Shown: positions 1 through 12,800 of the stretch, in pieces
Position numbering within the stretch: position 1 is the first letter of the stretch
Layout: each line of letters starts with the position of its first letter
DNA from: Oscarella lobularis
Taxonomy: Eukaryota > Porifera > Homoscleromorpha > Homosclerophorida > Oscarellidae
Length of the DNA: 64,000 nt
Direction: 5' to 3'
Assembly (NCBI RefSeq): GCF_947507565.1
Contig: NC_089181.1
Coordinates: 3,437,994 to 3,501,993 of the forward strand
The notes under the pieces: generated by a model
Databases searched by the model: none
Seen by the model: the letters and a program-made list of their open reading frames with translations, nothing else
Told to the model about the DNA's origin: nothing
Made by a program: the position numbers and the translations under genes

Positions 1-1589
1 TTGTCAAGTTACGCGGTCTTCCTTACGATTGCAGCAAGGAAGACGTCGAGAATTTTTTTGCAGGTAAAAAAATCGCGCGCGTGACCTTTAGCGCGCGCGG
101 GGTTCGTATGGGACCCCCTTTTCTTTGGGGGGTTTTGGGGTTGGAGCTCGTTGTCGATTAAGGGCTTCAAATCATTCCTAATGGGATCCTGTTTGTGATG
201 GAGTCGGAGGGGAGGCGATCCGGGGAGGCATTTGTCGAGTTTATATCACCTGAGGAGGCAGAAAAAGCGCAAAAGAAACATCGTCACATGATGGCCCACA
301 GGTTGGGACCCGGATGAGCGCGTGGGGAATGGGATGGCGCCGGTTTGGGTTACATGATATATATAAGTATTTTCGTATTTATATATAACACTATTAATTT
401 CTTTTTTCTCTTCCCATTTCCCCTATGTCGACTTATAATAGATATATTGAAGTTTTCAAGTCGAGTCGAAGTGAAATGAAGAGAAGCGAAAGTTTGGATG
501 GGCGTGCCCACTATTCCGGAAGGCCGGCTCCATACGAGCGACCTCGCGCCGATTACGACGTCGCGCACAATCGCTATGGAAGTGGCTACGAACGTCGTTA
601 TCGCGTGGGCGGGGGCACAAGAGGAGGATATGATGGGCGAGATGACGCGGCCGCAGCTGCTGCTGCTGCGGCGGCGGCGGGAATGGCAGCTGCGGCGGCG
701 ACATCAGGATACACGTCAACGGGGCAATATTACGATTATTATGATGCTACCTATGGACAGGGGGGAGGGGGTTATGGGATGAGAAGAGATGGGATTGGGG
801 GCGGGGCCGGTGCAAGTGCCGCTGGTGGAGGCGGGGCGCGAGCTCCTCATCACGTTGTTATGGCGACTGCTACTGCCATGGGAACGTCGACTGCGCATCG
901 TGTTCGGATGCGCGGTCTTCCGTTTTCTGCATCGGAGCAAGATATCATGGCATTCTTTTCGCCACTCAATCCTGTCTCCGTGCAAATTGAGTATGATCGA
1001 TCGGGTCGCGCGTCCGGAGAAGCGGCTGTCTATTTTGCGAGTCACGAGGAAGCGGGCGAGGCAATGGGAAAGAATCGACAGATGATGGGTAAAGGAAATT
1101 AATAACGCGATCACGTGATTATTAACTTTTCTTTCTCTCATATCACATGAAGGGCATCGTTATATTGAGCTCTTTCTTCATTCGACTCCAACGCGAGCTC
1201 CTCTCGCTCAAGTAAGCGTTCCCGCTTCTCTCGCCGCCGCTGCCGCCGGTATGACGGCTCCCGCCAATCAAGTTCTTTCTGCTACTCCCACCCACGGTGT
1301 CATGGCAACGGTCAATCAATACGCCATTGCTCCTCCTGGCGTTGCAGCCGTTACCGAGCAACAATTGCTTACGACCGCTTATCCCGCGACCTCCATTGCG
1401 CGTACTACCATTGGGGTCCCCGTTTCGGTGTCTGGGGGCACTCTTTTGCCTTCGAGCATGGGGGGCCCCGTTTCTATCAGTATGGCTCCTACTGTTCCTA
1501 CGGCTAATCCTCAGATCAATGCCGCTAATATGGCCGCCGCTGTCGCCGGATTGCCTCCGAGGGATACGCAAACCAATTTCACCTTCTAA
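1..1589 (+). CDS. HNRNPH: hnRNP H/F-family RNA-binding protein, 5' partial
   Basis: Nuclear RNA-binding protein of the hnRNP H/F family, which binds G-rich RNA and controls splicing (family knowledge). Exons read as 1-63, 163-301, 442-1088 and 1153-1589, joined in one frame by short introns. The first two encode a quasi-RRM beginning VKLRGLPYDCSKEDVENFF and ending with GEAFVEF; the third starts RYIEVFKSSRSEMKR, the hallmark sequence after RRM2 of hnRNP H. A G/Y/R-rich and poly-Ala linker follows, with about 10 alanines in a row, then a third RRM (HRVRMRGLPFSASEQDI, FFSPLNPV, GEAAVYF) ending HRYIELFLHST across the last intron. The C-terminus is rich in A, P, T and V and stops at TAA 1587-1589. 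RRM1 and the start codon lie outside the window. The family assignment is secure; which vertebrate paralogue it matches cannot be said. Confidence 0.93.
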
Positions 1590-1695
1590 CTAACTAAAAA
1601 CATCTCATCTCTTGTTTGTGTGTTTGTCATTGTTGTTGCTTTTTTTCTGTCTTGTCTTGTTTCTATGCCAATTAGCGCACTTTAGCAGTTACGCA
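1590..1695 (+). other. Short intergenic spacer / probable 3' UTR of the hnRNP H/F gene
   Basis: T- and GT-rich stretch directly after the stop codon and before the first copy of the 9-bp target site. No ORF or RNA gene is seen. Before the two element insertions the hnRNP gene and DNAAF6 would have been only about 115 bp apart. Confidence 0.5.
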
Positions 1696-2032
1696 TATCT
1701 CATACAGGGGGGGTTTTGCACTAACGCGCGCTGCTTCCCCGCCCTTTTTTAAAACGCGTTTTTCTCCGCTGAAGTTGTGCTATCATCGTCTTCGAAGGGG
1801 TTAGAGAACGCATTTTGATCATATAAAACGCCTTACTGAGCGTCGCGGGTTTTCCGTTCGTCTTCGCGATTTCGCTCCTTGCCGATTTCATCGTCCGTGG
1901 ACAAGTTCTTTTTCTCCTCAATTCTCAAAGCAGCAGGCTAAACGTCTTCTTAGATAACTTAGCCTCATAGTTCGCGCGCGAACCAAAGCTTTGCTGCTTG
2001 CAAAGTGGTAAAAAAACGCGTTTTTCTAGGAC

Positions 2033-3006
2033 ATGGCTCGATCGCGTGTAAATTACCTTATGCTGACTTCTCGTCGTACGGCAGTTGTATACCGCATTAT
2101 GGAGGAGATAGACTACGTCATTCCTAACTTTTCTGTTCTCCGTGCTCGACTGCATCGATGCCAGTTCCGAGTACTTGACAAAGACGGGTCTGAGGGAGAT
2201 ATCGTAGATGGGTTCATTCGCTCCTCCACGGCTATCCACGAAACGTTTCCCAAGATGATTATTCCACACGAAAGTTGTGACATTCCGGTACTTACCTTTA
2301 CGCAAGCGTTCTAAATTCTAGGACAATTTTATATGCATAGACTGAATCAGTGAAGAAATTCATTTACGGCGAACCTAAGCCAAAGTTTGATGACGTAGAT
2401 GTGCCCGTAATATGGCGATGGGTTGACGCCGCCGAAGTTTATGCCAGTGACTCGGATTCTGCCGCTGACCCCGAAGCCGACAACGAAAACGACCGTACGC
2501 TTCGCTCTCGTCGACATCAAGGTGTCTCCACGGACGTTCCATTAGAAAACGAGGCGCCTCACCAGAACTGCGACGAGGCCGAAGACAGACCTACGGAAGA
2601 TAAAGCGAAAAATGAATCTTCAACGGAAATCACAGCAGTTACCTTCAAGTGCCTCGGAGCAGCCAGACAGGAGGCACACCAGAGGACTTTAGAAATGGCG
2701 CGTGAAATTCTTTTCTCCGGCCAAAAAGTTTCTGTTAGGTTAGTTGAGGAACCCGAAAATGCGATGGATCGCAACGCAATTAGCTTTCACGTGAAAATTG
2801 GCAAAGCGTGGAATAGAATTGGTTACGTGGCACGCGAGTTGACAAATTATGTCAAACGTGCCATAGATGCTGGAGAAATTGCTGGTGTAGAAGTGAAATG
2901 GATACGCTATAGATATTGGCCAGGTGGCTGTGGATTCTACGCTGGGATATCAGTGTCACGTAGAGGGCAGTGGGAATATGACGTTATAAAGAAAAGCAGT
3001 TATTGA
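2033..3006 (+). CDS. HIRAN-domain protein encoded inside the inverted-repeat element
   Basis: Two exons are likely: 2033-2289 and 2341-3006, joined by a 51-bp intron (GTACTT donor, TGCATAG acceptor) that keeps the frame (HESCDIP then TESVKKFIYGEP). Together they give about 307 residues. The N-terminal ~85 residues (starting MARSRVNYLMLTSRRTAVVY) are unrecognised. An acidic D/E-rich linker follows. The C-terminal ~115 residues look like a HIRAN domain: CLGAARQEAHQRTLEMAREI, then VRLVEEPENAMDRNAI, then RIGYVARELTNYVKRAI. That order (conserved E-PEN--D-NAI, then IGY-) is the HIRAN signature. HIRAN domains bind 3' DNA ends in HLTF/Rad5 helicases and also occur alone (family knowledge). Its role here is unknown. 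The start ATG at 2033 follows a possible acceptor (TTTCTAG), so an upstream non-coding exon is possible. Confidence 0.7.
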
Positions 3007-3666
3007 TCACGTTTCTTGAATAGCGTACATGTTGCTAAACAATGTCGTTTATTAGTCTCGTACGTTAAATCACGTCGGGTAGGGGAGGGAGGGATACAGG
3101 GCCAGCATGATACATTTGGCGAATAGACGAGGATCCTCTAACAATCATTGATATCGTCCTTATCGGTCCAGGCCTTCTGGTCTGCAAAGAGACATTTCCG
3201 GGAAGGCGGGGATGCCACACCTTCCGGCTCATGGGACAGCACAGCTTCATTCACGAGTGGCATCGCCAAAGGAGAATGCAATCGATTGACCTTCGAAGAA
3301 GGAGTTTGGCCTGTCGGAGACCATACGGCGGCGAGCCTGCGCTTCGATTGCTCGCGATTCGGTTGTTTACTCATAGAAGCACAAAAGAGAGGAATTCGTC
3401 TAGGAGCGTTTTGAATTAGACTAGGTTCGCAGTAGATAATGACTAACCATACATTAACGTAGCTGATTTTGCATAAATAATGATATAAACGTGATGAAAC
3501 CTTGACGAACCGAGACGATCACGCGGCGTATCCGAAAAGCTTATCTACGACACGCATTGCGATATAAGCTCGCCGAATAAACGAAAACCCTGTAGGAAGT
3601 ACACAGTTGGAGCGAATACGCGAAATGTGCTGAAAATTGCGAGATACAGATAAACTTGAAATTTTT
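3007..3666. other. Non-coding 3' part of the inverted-repeat element
   Basis: About 660 bp between the HIRAN stop codon and the right inverted repeat. Overlapping minus-strand frames are open for 60-80 codons (3065-3250, 3138-3374) but show no recognisable domain, and opposite frames overlap in the same place, so I call no gene. Confidence 0.4.
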
Positions 3667-3694
3667 AGCGCGCGTTAGTGCAAAACCCCCCCTG

Positions 3695-4222
3695 TATCTC
3701 ATAGGCAGTGGCTATTGTTACGACAGTCGTAACTGGACCTCTGAGGCTATTGTTACGACAGTCTAGCGCACTATAGAGTAGAGAGCTTATAAAGCGTTTT
3801 TTTCATGTACCTAACCCAACCCTAACCCTAAACCTTACTGGTATCTGTGGCGGCCCCGCTCCGGGCTTAACCGCCCCAATGAGCATAGGTCGCAGAGGGG
3901 GGCTTCGCCCCCCTGGAACCACCATGCTACGGGCGGTTAAGCCACAGTCGCGGGTGATCGTATATCGCCGGTTAGGTACAGAAAGAAAAAGAAAAAAAGA
4001 AAAAAAAAAGAGAACGCTTCGTGATTCGAACCCCGACCCGTCACGTGCCCCGTGGTTTCTGCATTCGGTCCCCTCCCAGCACCCCCCCCCTGCCCGTTGA
4101 GCTATCGCGTCATCCCTGGAAACGCAGCGTTATCGCAGGACTTTATAATGCTAGACTGCAGCTATAGTGCGCTAGACTGGCGCTCAGAAACTGTCGTAAC
4201 AATAGCCACTGCGTATCTCATA
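3695..4222. mobile_element. Short non-autonomous inverted-repeat element (MITE-like) with the same 9-bp target duplication
   Basis: Terminal inverted repeats at 3706-3727 (CAGTGGCTATTGTTACGACA...) and 4190-4211 (exact reverse complement over 22 bp). A second inner pair (AGTCTAGCGCACTATAG near 3764; its complement near 4161) nests inside. The left repeat contains an internal duplication of GGCTATTGTTACGACAGT. Allowing one extra G at each end, the element is 3704-4213, bounded by TATCTCATA at 3695-3703 and 4214-4222. It shares the left copy with the larger element. It has no coding capacity. Inside lie a short telomere-like CCCTAACCCTAA run (3811-3832) and a tRNA-like pol III unit. Confidence 0.75.
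3985..4130 (-). repeat. tRNA-derived (SINE-like) pol III sequence inside the MITE
   Basis: Read on the minus strand, an A-box-like TAGCTCAACGGG (4093-4104) is followed about 80 bp later by a B-box GGTTCGAATCA (4022-4032), then a T-rich tract that could act as a pol III terminator (about 3993-4012). The sequence around the B box does not fold into a proper 5-bp T stem, so this is more likely a tRNA-derived SINE head or tRNA relic than a working tRNA gene. Confidence 0.5.
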
Positions 4223-4996
4223 TGGCGGCAGCTCAGTCTATCGAAGCTCTCGCTACACTTTTGCGGCCTCCCGACGAAGGGGAAGACTCGTCTGATAATG
4301 AGGTATCGAGTGACTAACTTACGAGGAGCTCGTATCAAGAGTTTGGTCCCACGTTAGTTGGAAGGGGGACCCGCTTCAACGAAAATGGGTCCCGGGTCGA
4401 TAGGGCCTCCGAAACGGACCGGTATGGCTTACCTCTACTACGCCGTAGACGTTTAACGGTAGAAAACGCAGAAGAGAAGACGCGCGAGAAAAAATCGACG
4501 AATCCCAACGATATTTGGATCCCGGATGAGGTTGGTTCTCAATGCGAAACGAGTGACGACCCTCGTCCAGCTCCTGAGTAAGTAAAACGCATTGATCTAT
4601 AGACAATTCTTTATAAAATGGCATACCAAGGCATGACATGGTGTTCCAGCAGTCCGTCTTCACCGAGGATCTTTTCCTTGGAATGGGAAACAAAAATCCG
4701 TCGACAGCATCCTGCGAAAATCTCGTCATAAAAATTAAACTTCCCGAAACGAACTACTCTGACGTTCATCTCGACGTCACGGATACATTTCTGGATTGCA
4801 GAACGCCAAAACAGTAAGTGGGGGGAGAAAAATCTACGTCATCATACGGGACTTTTGTTTTTTCTTTAGCAAATTGGGACTTCATTTGCCTCATCGCGTT
4901 GACAGCAAAAATGGGCGTGCCAAGTGGGACAGCGAACAGGAACAATTGACTGTGACGTTAAAATTAAACCGCGAATACGATTTTCTTAACCAATAG
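4222..4996 (+). CDS. DNAAF6: DNAAF6/PIH1D3-like dynein axonemal assembly factor
   Basis: PIH1-family co-chaperone that helps pre-assemble axonemal dynein arms in the cytoplasm (family knowledge), implying motile cilia. Exons: 4222-4302, 4358-4421, 4463-4577, 4631-4813 and 4870-4996, all with canonical splice ends and consistent phase; about 189 residues. The N-terminus MAAAQSIEALATLLRPP with an acidic tail matches the PIH1D3 N-terminus. Next come MGPGSIGPP, then NDIWIPDE, then the CS-like domain VFQQSVFTEDLFLGMGNKNP, IKIKLPETNYSDV and FLDCRTPKQ, ending LTVTLKLNREYDFLNQ. Motif order and length match the vertebrate protein. The A of the ATG is the last base of the transposon target-site copy, so its promoter must be in or beyond inserted DNA. 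The next gene, on the other strand, ends 24 bp away. Confidence 0.92.
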
Positions 4997-5019
4997 GATC
5001 GTGCTCGTTTATTTATTTA

Positions 5020-7793
5020 TTATGTATTTATTGATTTAGTCACTCGCGTGTTTCTGTCGAGTTTCTTTGTCCAATCGTAGGGATCCCATAGTTTCTTTAG
5101 TTGCGATGCCTTCCGCTTCTGTTCGTCACGTGATTCTCGCTGAGGCTTTCTCCATAGATACGGTTCTTCAAGTTCGAGTAGCCCACCAATGATTTCCTAT
5201 CACAAGTAATAAGTAAAGTACAGTACAAGTGCGCGCTAAGGCAGATTCACACTAGTGACGTAACGTTATCCAAATATGGTCAAGGAGAGTGGTGATGTCA
5301 CAAAGGCAAGCGTCCAATCAAGAGATACGTTACGCGTTGCGTTGCTAGTGCGGAGTTTAGGGTGTTCTTACTTGGCCAAAATTCATTGGAAAGGTGCGAT
5401 CATCTTCAATGACGTGGGCGTATCCTCCTCCTAAACCGAATTCGACGCTGAAATAGGGCAAGCCTTTAGGAATCTAAATTGACACGTGTCAATGACGTCA
5501 ATCAATTATTGATTTATTACAAACCGATCTGCGAAGTTCTTTCTCTCTCGTGTCTATGAGTTTTTTATTTTGAGCCCACTCCGTTTCGCATTCTAGTATC
5601 GCTTTCTAGTACAGTTGCTTCATAAATTCTACAGTACCAAGTGACGTCACCCCCAACGCGCTAACCTTGAAGTAGAGTCGCGCTACGTGTCCTTCGTTTT
5701 TTGGCACAGGAATGCACTCGATGACCATGTGAGGATGACGAGACAAGCGAACCGCATTTTCAATAAAAATCACATCCTTTTCCTCGTCAGAAAACATGGC
5801 GACGAGTCCCTTCCGAAAAATCTAGAAAAAATGAATCAAATCATTGTACAGTAGTATTTTCTTCGTTCATCCACGCACCTTCATTTCTGACCAGACATCT
5901 TCATCGAGATTGAGTGTACTTGTAGCGTGTTCACAGGGAATGAGTTGACAGTGTCCTTCAACGAGTGACGTCACAGATGGCACAGCCAAATAAACCTGAA
6001 AAGAAAAATAAAGTCTAAATCCCCCACTCCACAAGAAATGATTAATTAAATACCTTTAGTCCAATAGAAATGATGCGTTCCTTTTCGAGACGAGGACTAT
6101 CTAGAGCCAAATTGCTCTCAATCATTCTTTTGTGTTCTAAGAGATAAGTAATAGAATAGAATTTGTATTTGACTTTTTTACCGGTGATTGCTTGTCGTCT
6201 TTCGTGCTCGGCGTCCTTTTCTTCGTTGCGTTGCCGTCGTTTTCCCGCTTTCGAAACGAATTTGTCATCCAACGTGAAATCAGCATTGAGTTTTTCCAAA
6301 TGCTAATACAAATAGATTAAATAAATAAATAAATAAAGTATCATCTACTTACTCGTCCCGTCATGCGAAACATTGGCTTCGTGTAATCTTCACTCGTGCT
6401 AAATTTCTCTTCTCTCATCTATACGAAGGTCAAGGAAGTCAGAAATGATGATGATGATGATGATGATGATGACGTTTTCTTACCAAGTCTTTAAGGGTAT
6501 AGTCGTCATCATCTGCAAAATATTTCGTTCTTTTGCCTTTCTCATCGTGGCTTGTATCCTTTGTCAAAAGAATTAGATGGGATATTAATAACTGACTGAT
6601 TACCTTTTCTTTTGGTCGTCTTCTTCCGTGTCTTCCTTGACTTTGTCCTCCTCTCAACGGTCTTACGTTTCCCTGTCTGTCTCTTGTAGTTAGCAAAATG
6701 GTCTCCTCCCCTCCTCCTCCTCCTCCTCTTTGTCGTCTACTATCACTTCTATCTTGAGATCGATGTCTGAGTGCCTCCAATTCCCTTTTTAATTTTTCAG
6801 CCAATTCCTAGACATTCAATTGCTATAATATTGGGGTATTTTCACTTTCCTACCGTGTCTCCCATAATTTCTGCTCTCGTGATTTTTGCTCCTAATTTAT
6901 TCAGATCCGTATCTGTTACAATTTCTTCTTCTGATTCTGATTCTGATTTTTCATCATCGTAAGCAATCAACTCTTCTCTTTCATCTCGTTCCTCCGTCCG
7001 ATTGGACACGTTGAATCTTTCAAAACCTCGTGAAAGAATTCGTCTATTAGCTTATTGCGCAAAAGGCAACAGTGTTGCAATAATAAAAGAATACTTTGGA
7101 ATGATGATGAGGATTCTTTGAAGGCGTCTTCTCTTTCATTTGGCAATCCCGTTCCTCCTTTCTTCCAAAACGGATTCAACTCTCGAGAATCTCGACTTGG
7201 CTAAAAATCATAAATTAATTTTAATTAATTATTTGTGTTGTTTTACATACATCGTATCCAGCAATGTGATCTGTCGTTTTTTCATCGACGTCCTTCTCCT
7301 CTTCGTCGCGTCGTATGACGTCAGCAGCTTTTTCAAACATTGAACTGCTTCCGGGAATTGGAGCAATCATCCAAGCATCTCGACCAATTGGCTTAATCGT
7401 CGCTATATCGGCTTCTTTTTCAACCCACATGTCATCATCATCATCATCATCATCATCCTATTGGCAAGAGAAATGAAAAAAATTGACGCGAGTTCTTGTT
7501 TACAAACAACGAAGGCGAACCGATTGTTTTGCTGGCGCCGGACTAGTATATTCCTTTTCTTTCTTGTCCTAAAGTCCTCGTTGCTGTCTTTCTTCTACAG
7601 TAGAAGAAATGGCGGTCTACCTTCTTTTTCTTGTGCTTCTTCTTCTCTTTCTTCTTCCTTTTCTTCTCGTCGCCTCCGTCTGCCTTCGTTTTCTTCTTTT
7701 TCTCCTCCCATATCTAGTCGCGTGTTAGGAAACGAGCCGAAAGGACGGTGTACGGACCTTTTGAAGCTTTGCTTTCCACTTTTCCTCAGACAT
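5020..7793 (-). CDS. CWF19L2: CWF19-like protein 2 (spliceosome-associated / debranching-related factor)
   Basis: Nuclear spliceosome-associated protein related to yeast Cwf19/Drn1. Multi-exon, minus strand, start ATG at 7791-7793 ([12 protein letters not shown]), stop at 5020-5022. The N-terminus is Lys-rich, then [52 protein letters not shown] and [12 protein letters not shown], all typical of CWF19L2. [15 protein letters not shown] leads into the CwfJ C-terminal domains: [14 protein letters not shown] (HIT-like H-x-P-x-x-H), [40 protein letters not shown] and [10 protein letters not shown]. Clear exons: 5020-5196, 5372-5473, 5525-5605, 5666-5821, 5879-5995, with further small exons up to 7793. 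The Cys pair that I expect just before the HIT-like segment is not obvious here. It is tail to tail with DNAAF6. Confidence 0.9.
6446..6473. repeat. (ATG)n microsatellite in a CWF19L2 intron
   Basis: Run of about nine ATG/GAT trinucleotides lying between two coding exons of CWF19L2; simple repeat. Confidence 0.8.
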
Positions 7794-7913
7794 GATGACG
7801 AAGCTTTAGCGCGCGCAACGCAACACCGCGTGGCGACTCGTCTCTATAATGAAGAACTACAAAAAAATCAACAAGCAAATAATTGATAGCATGGGAAAGA
7901 GAGACAAATGATT

Positions 7914-9749
<1,836 letters not shown>

Positions 9750-9758
9750 TCCTTTAGC

Positions 9759-9778
9759 GTGCGTGCGTGCGTGCGTGC
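9759..9778. repeat. (GCGT)n microsatellite between SIRT2 and ABCA
   Basis: About five GCGT units in the 76-bp space between the SIRT2 start codon and the ABCA stop codon. Confidence 0.75.
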
Positions 9779-9825
9779 CTCTTCTACGTCACACCTACTA
9801 AAGCCTACTACTAGCCAATTTTTTG

Positions 9826-12800
9826 TCAGTCTTCTCCTTCTTCTTCGAATTGCTGTTTGGCAAAGCTGATGAAAACCTGTGAAAGAACGATGACGAAAGA
9901 ATAAATATAATTAATTAATTAATTAATTAATTAACCTGTTCCAGTGTCGACTGACTAAAACTGTATTCTTCGACACCAAATCCCACTTTCACTAATTAAT
10001 AGAGAGAGAAAAGATTAGAGGAGGAAAATTATAGCGCCGACCCAAAGCAGACTTTTTTCCAATTGAGAAAATGCTTCGGCCAAAGATGAGACGGCTTCAC
10101 GTGGAACACTGTACGTCGCTCTATCTCCAAAGCATTCAATCTGAACAGCGCCTGGGAACAGTTTCTTCACGTGATCCATGACTGCGCCCAAAGATTCGGA
10201 TCCGTGCTCCAATCCAACTTCCTTTGCAATTGTCGACGCTTGACGTTGAAACGGACGATCAGGGGGATTCTTTTTATCTGCTGTGCAAGATGACGACTCG
10301 TTATCGGCAAGAGGTTGGTGGCTTTGATCCGCCGATATTTTGATTTCCAATTGGTATCCTCTTCCGTATTTGTCTTTCAGATGCTGTGTCGATCCAACGC
10401 ATCTTTAGTTTATAAAACGTTTTTTAGTAAGAGAAACGACGACTCTAATGTTGTTACCTTAGAGATCCGGCTACCATAATGCCAACACGTGAGCACAGAG
10501 CGTCGGCTTCTTCCATCGAATGCGTTGTCATAACAGCCGCTTTTCTCCCCGTCACAACTGCGTTGATAATGTTCCTAGAAGCGAGCAGGTGTCCTGCTTG
10601 GAAAATTACACAAAATTACACAAAATTACACGATTACCATAGGAAACGTTTTGATGAAGGATCCATTCCTGTCGACGGTTCGTCCATGAGAAGAATGCTT
10701 GGATCACCAACCATGCTTATCAAGAAACTCAGCTAAAAAACAAAGCCCACGCGTGATTGCTATTGTTAATTAAAAATGTTTAATTTCACCTTTCTCTTTG
10801 TTCCTCCGGACAAGGCCTTTGCTCGTTTGTCAATATGTTCCGTAATTTTCATTGTTTTGCAGAATCTTTTCATTAAAAATGATTGAGTTCAGTTTCGCGG
10901 CGGGGAAAAATCACAAATTACTTCTGTATCATTTCGTCGACGTCGCTGCTCTCCATTCCCTTTATCAATGCATAGAATGTGAGGTGTTCCCTTAGCGTAA
11001 ACATAGGCCATAAGGCATCGAGCTGCGGACAGTAGCCAAGTGATAGAGCAGCTTTTCCCAAATCGTTCCCAAGCTCTTGCCCATTCAAATAAGCCTAAAA
11101 AGGTTAGGCGGGCGTTATTTGTGTGTCTACATTTTCTTATTAATTGCTTACTCCTCCATGCGTTGGCGTCAAATCGCCAGTAAAGACGTTGAGTGACGTC
11201 GTTTTTCCGGCCCCGTTTGGCCCAAGCAAGCCGAAAATCTCTCCTTTTTCGACTTTGAAGAAGAGATTTTTGACTGCCACTTTTACTTTCTCGTTTTTCT
11301 TGTCTTTTTTCGATGCACAACACTGACACGCGGCGGTGTTACCTCCCTTGACAAACTCTTTTCGTAATCCGCGAATCATGATAGGAACTTTGCTCGCTGA
11401 TTTGACATTTTCTTTAACAAAGTCTTCTTCACTTTTGACGTCATCGTCGCCAAGATTGTGGGCAGCGTCGTCGAGAAGACGAGACTCGACATCTTCCGGT
11501 TGTCCATTCGTACAGCTAAATGAGAAAATAGAGAATAAAACGGAGAGGAGAAAAAGAATAGGTACCATGAACAATAGCCTTGATCGCCAATACTACGCTT
11601 ATCAAGCCAGTAGAGAGCATAAGAGAGAAAAAAGATGTGAAAGATGAGCTAGGAAAACATCACTATAAGTAAGTAAGTAATTAGGCTCAGCTAGCTACTG
11701 TATGTGACTCACAATAAGAATAGCAGGAGAAATGTGAGACGAAAAGGAGAAGTAGGTAGAGGCAGATAAATCTGTACTATCAGGTCTCAATTGATTGTTT
11801 AGATAGACCTGGAAAAAAAAGAAAAGCAATCTCGATGTTATTATTCCATCGCGTCTAGCAGCTTACAACTGAGATGAAGTAAAGTGGTCCGAGAACAGCG
11901 TAAGGCGGAATGAGAACCATAAAGACGTAGTGGAGAGCGATGACAACGTCGGGCGAACTGTTATAGAGAATGGCAACAATGATGTAGGGAACGAGACCAA
12001 CTGTCGAGAGAAGACCGGGTAAAACGCTTTGTACCGTCTCCATTTTCTTGAAGAGAAACGAGCCGATGTAGACGAAAAGAGATTCGACAGGAAGCGCGAG
12101 AAATAGAGTGAGAGCGGCGATACCGAGAGCAGGAGGCGCTTCAAATGCTTTCGCTTTGAGCGCCGGAATAAGAATAAGCATGAGAAGAACGGGTATAAGA
12201 TAGACGATAAGATGAGCTGACAATGTTGCGAGCCAATAGATGTGACGTCGAAGGCCAGAAACGCGCATCTGATGATGTGCTCGCACCTAGACAATGATGA
12301 AGAGCTAGAGGAGAGGATATCTTAATCTATTTATAGTCTATCTAACCTCGCGATCGAAGACGACGTCGGTGGCGAAAGTGGCAGGAATCAAAAGAAAGGA
12401 TATGCCGAGAATGAGAACGACGACGTAGGAGCTCGTGTCAAATGGAACGTCAGGGTTGCTCGACGGAAAAGGAAAATTGTTTATTGATATTTCGCCGCCG
12501 ACGTTGATTAGACTTTTATAGATGGCATTGGTGAGAAGGTTGATTCCGATTGGAAGCGAGTGAATGAGAGTGTCATTGTAGTAGGCGAAAAAATTGCTCG
12601 GAACGACGTTGTTCGCATTGCTTGAGAGTAGTCGAAGTACCAACGCTTGAAAGGGTGTTTCGAGAAGATATTGATCAATAGTTTCGCTCGTGAAATTGAC
12701 CAGACATGTGTCGGTTGATTGGCGAAGATTTCGTAGCAGTTGGGTAAACGTAGTTGATTCGTTGTTGAGTAAGAGAGCGGATTTTGTAAGAGCATCATTC

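Larger units (their letters stand above)
1696..3703. mobile_element. Inverted-repeat DNA element with 9-bp target-site duplication, carrying a HIRAN gene
   Basis: Perfect 28-bp terminal inverted repeats at 1705-1732 (beginning CAGGGGGGGTTTTGCAC) and 3667-3694 (ending GTGCAAAACCCCCCCTG). They are flanked by identical 9-bp direct repeats TATCTCATA at 1696-1704 and 3695-3703. The element proper is 1990 bp. A 9-bp duplication fits Mutator-like elements (typically 8-11 bp); a CAGGG start is also seen in hAT elements, but those duplicate 8 bp, so the superfamily stays open. No transposase is recognisable inside; the only gene with visible homology is the HIRAN-domain gene at 2033-3006. It therefore looks non-autonomous, or uses a transposase I cannot recognise. 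Weak minus-strand ORFs at 1721-1921 and 3138-3374 match nothing I know. Confidence 0.85.

Noticed and set aside
498-782. Alternative-frame ORFs over the hnRNP H/F linker
   Set aside because: They overlap the exon whose frame continues the RRMs; GC-rich alanine/glycine coding sequence opens other frames by chance.
3138-3374. Minus-strand ORF in the HIRAN element as a transposase fragment
   Set aside because: No DDE/D-like motif or zinc finger seen; overlapped by an open frame on the other strand.
3985-4130. Functional tRNA gene
   Set aside because: A and B boxes are present but the T stem does not pair and no convincing acceptor or anticodon stem can be drawn.
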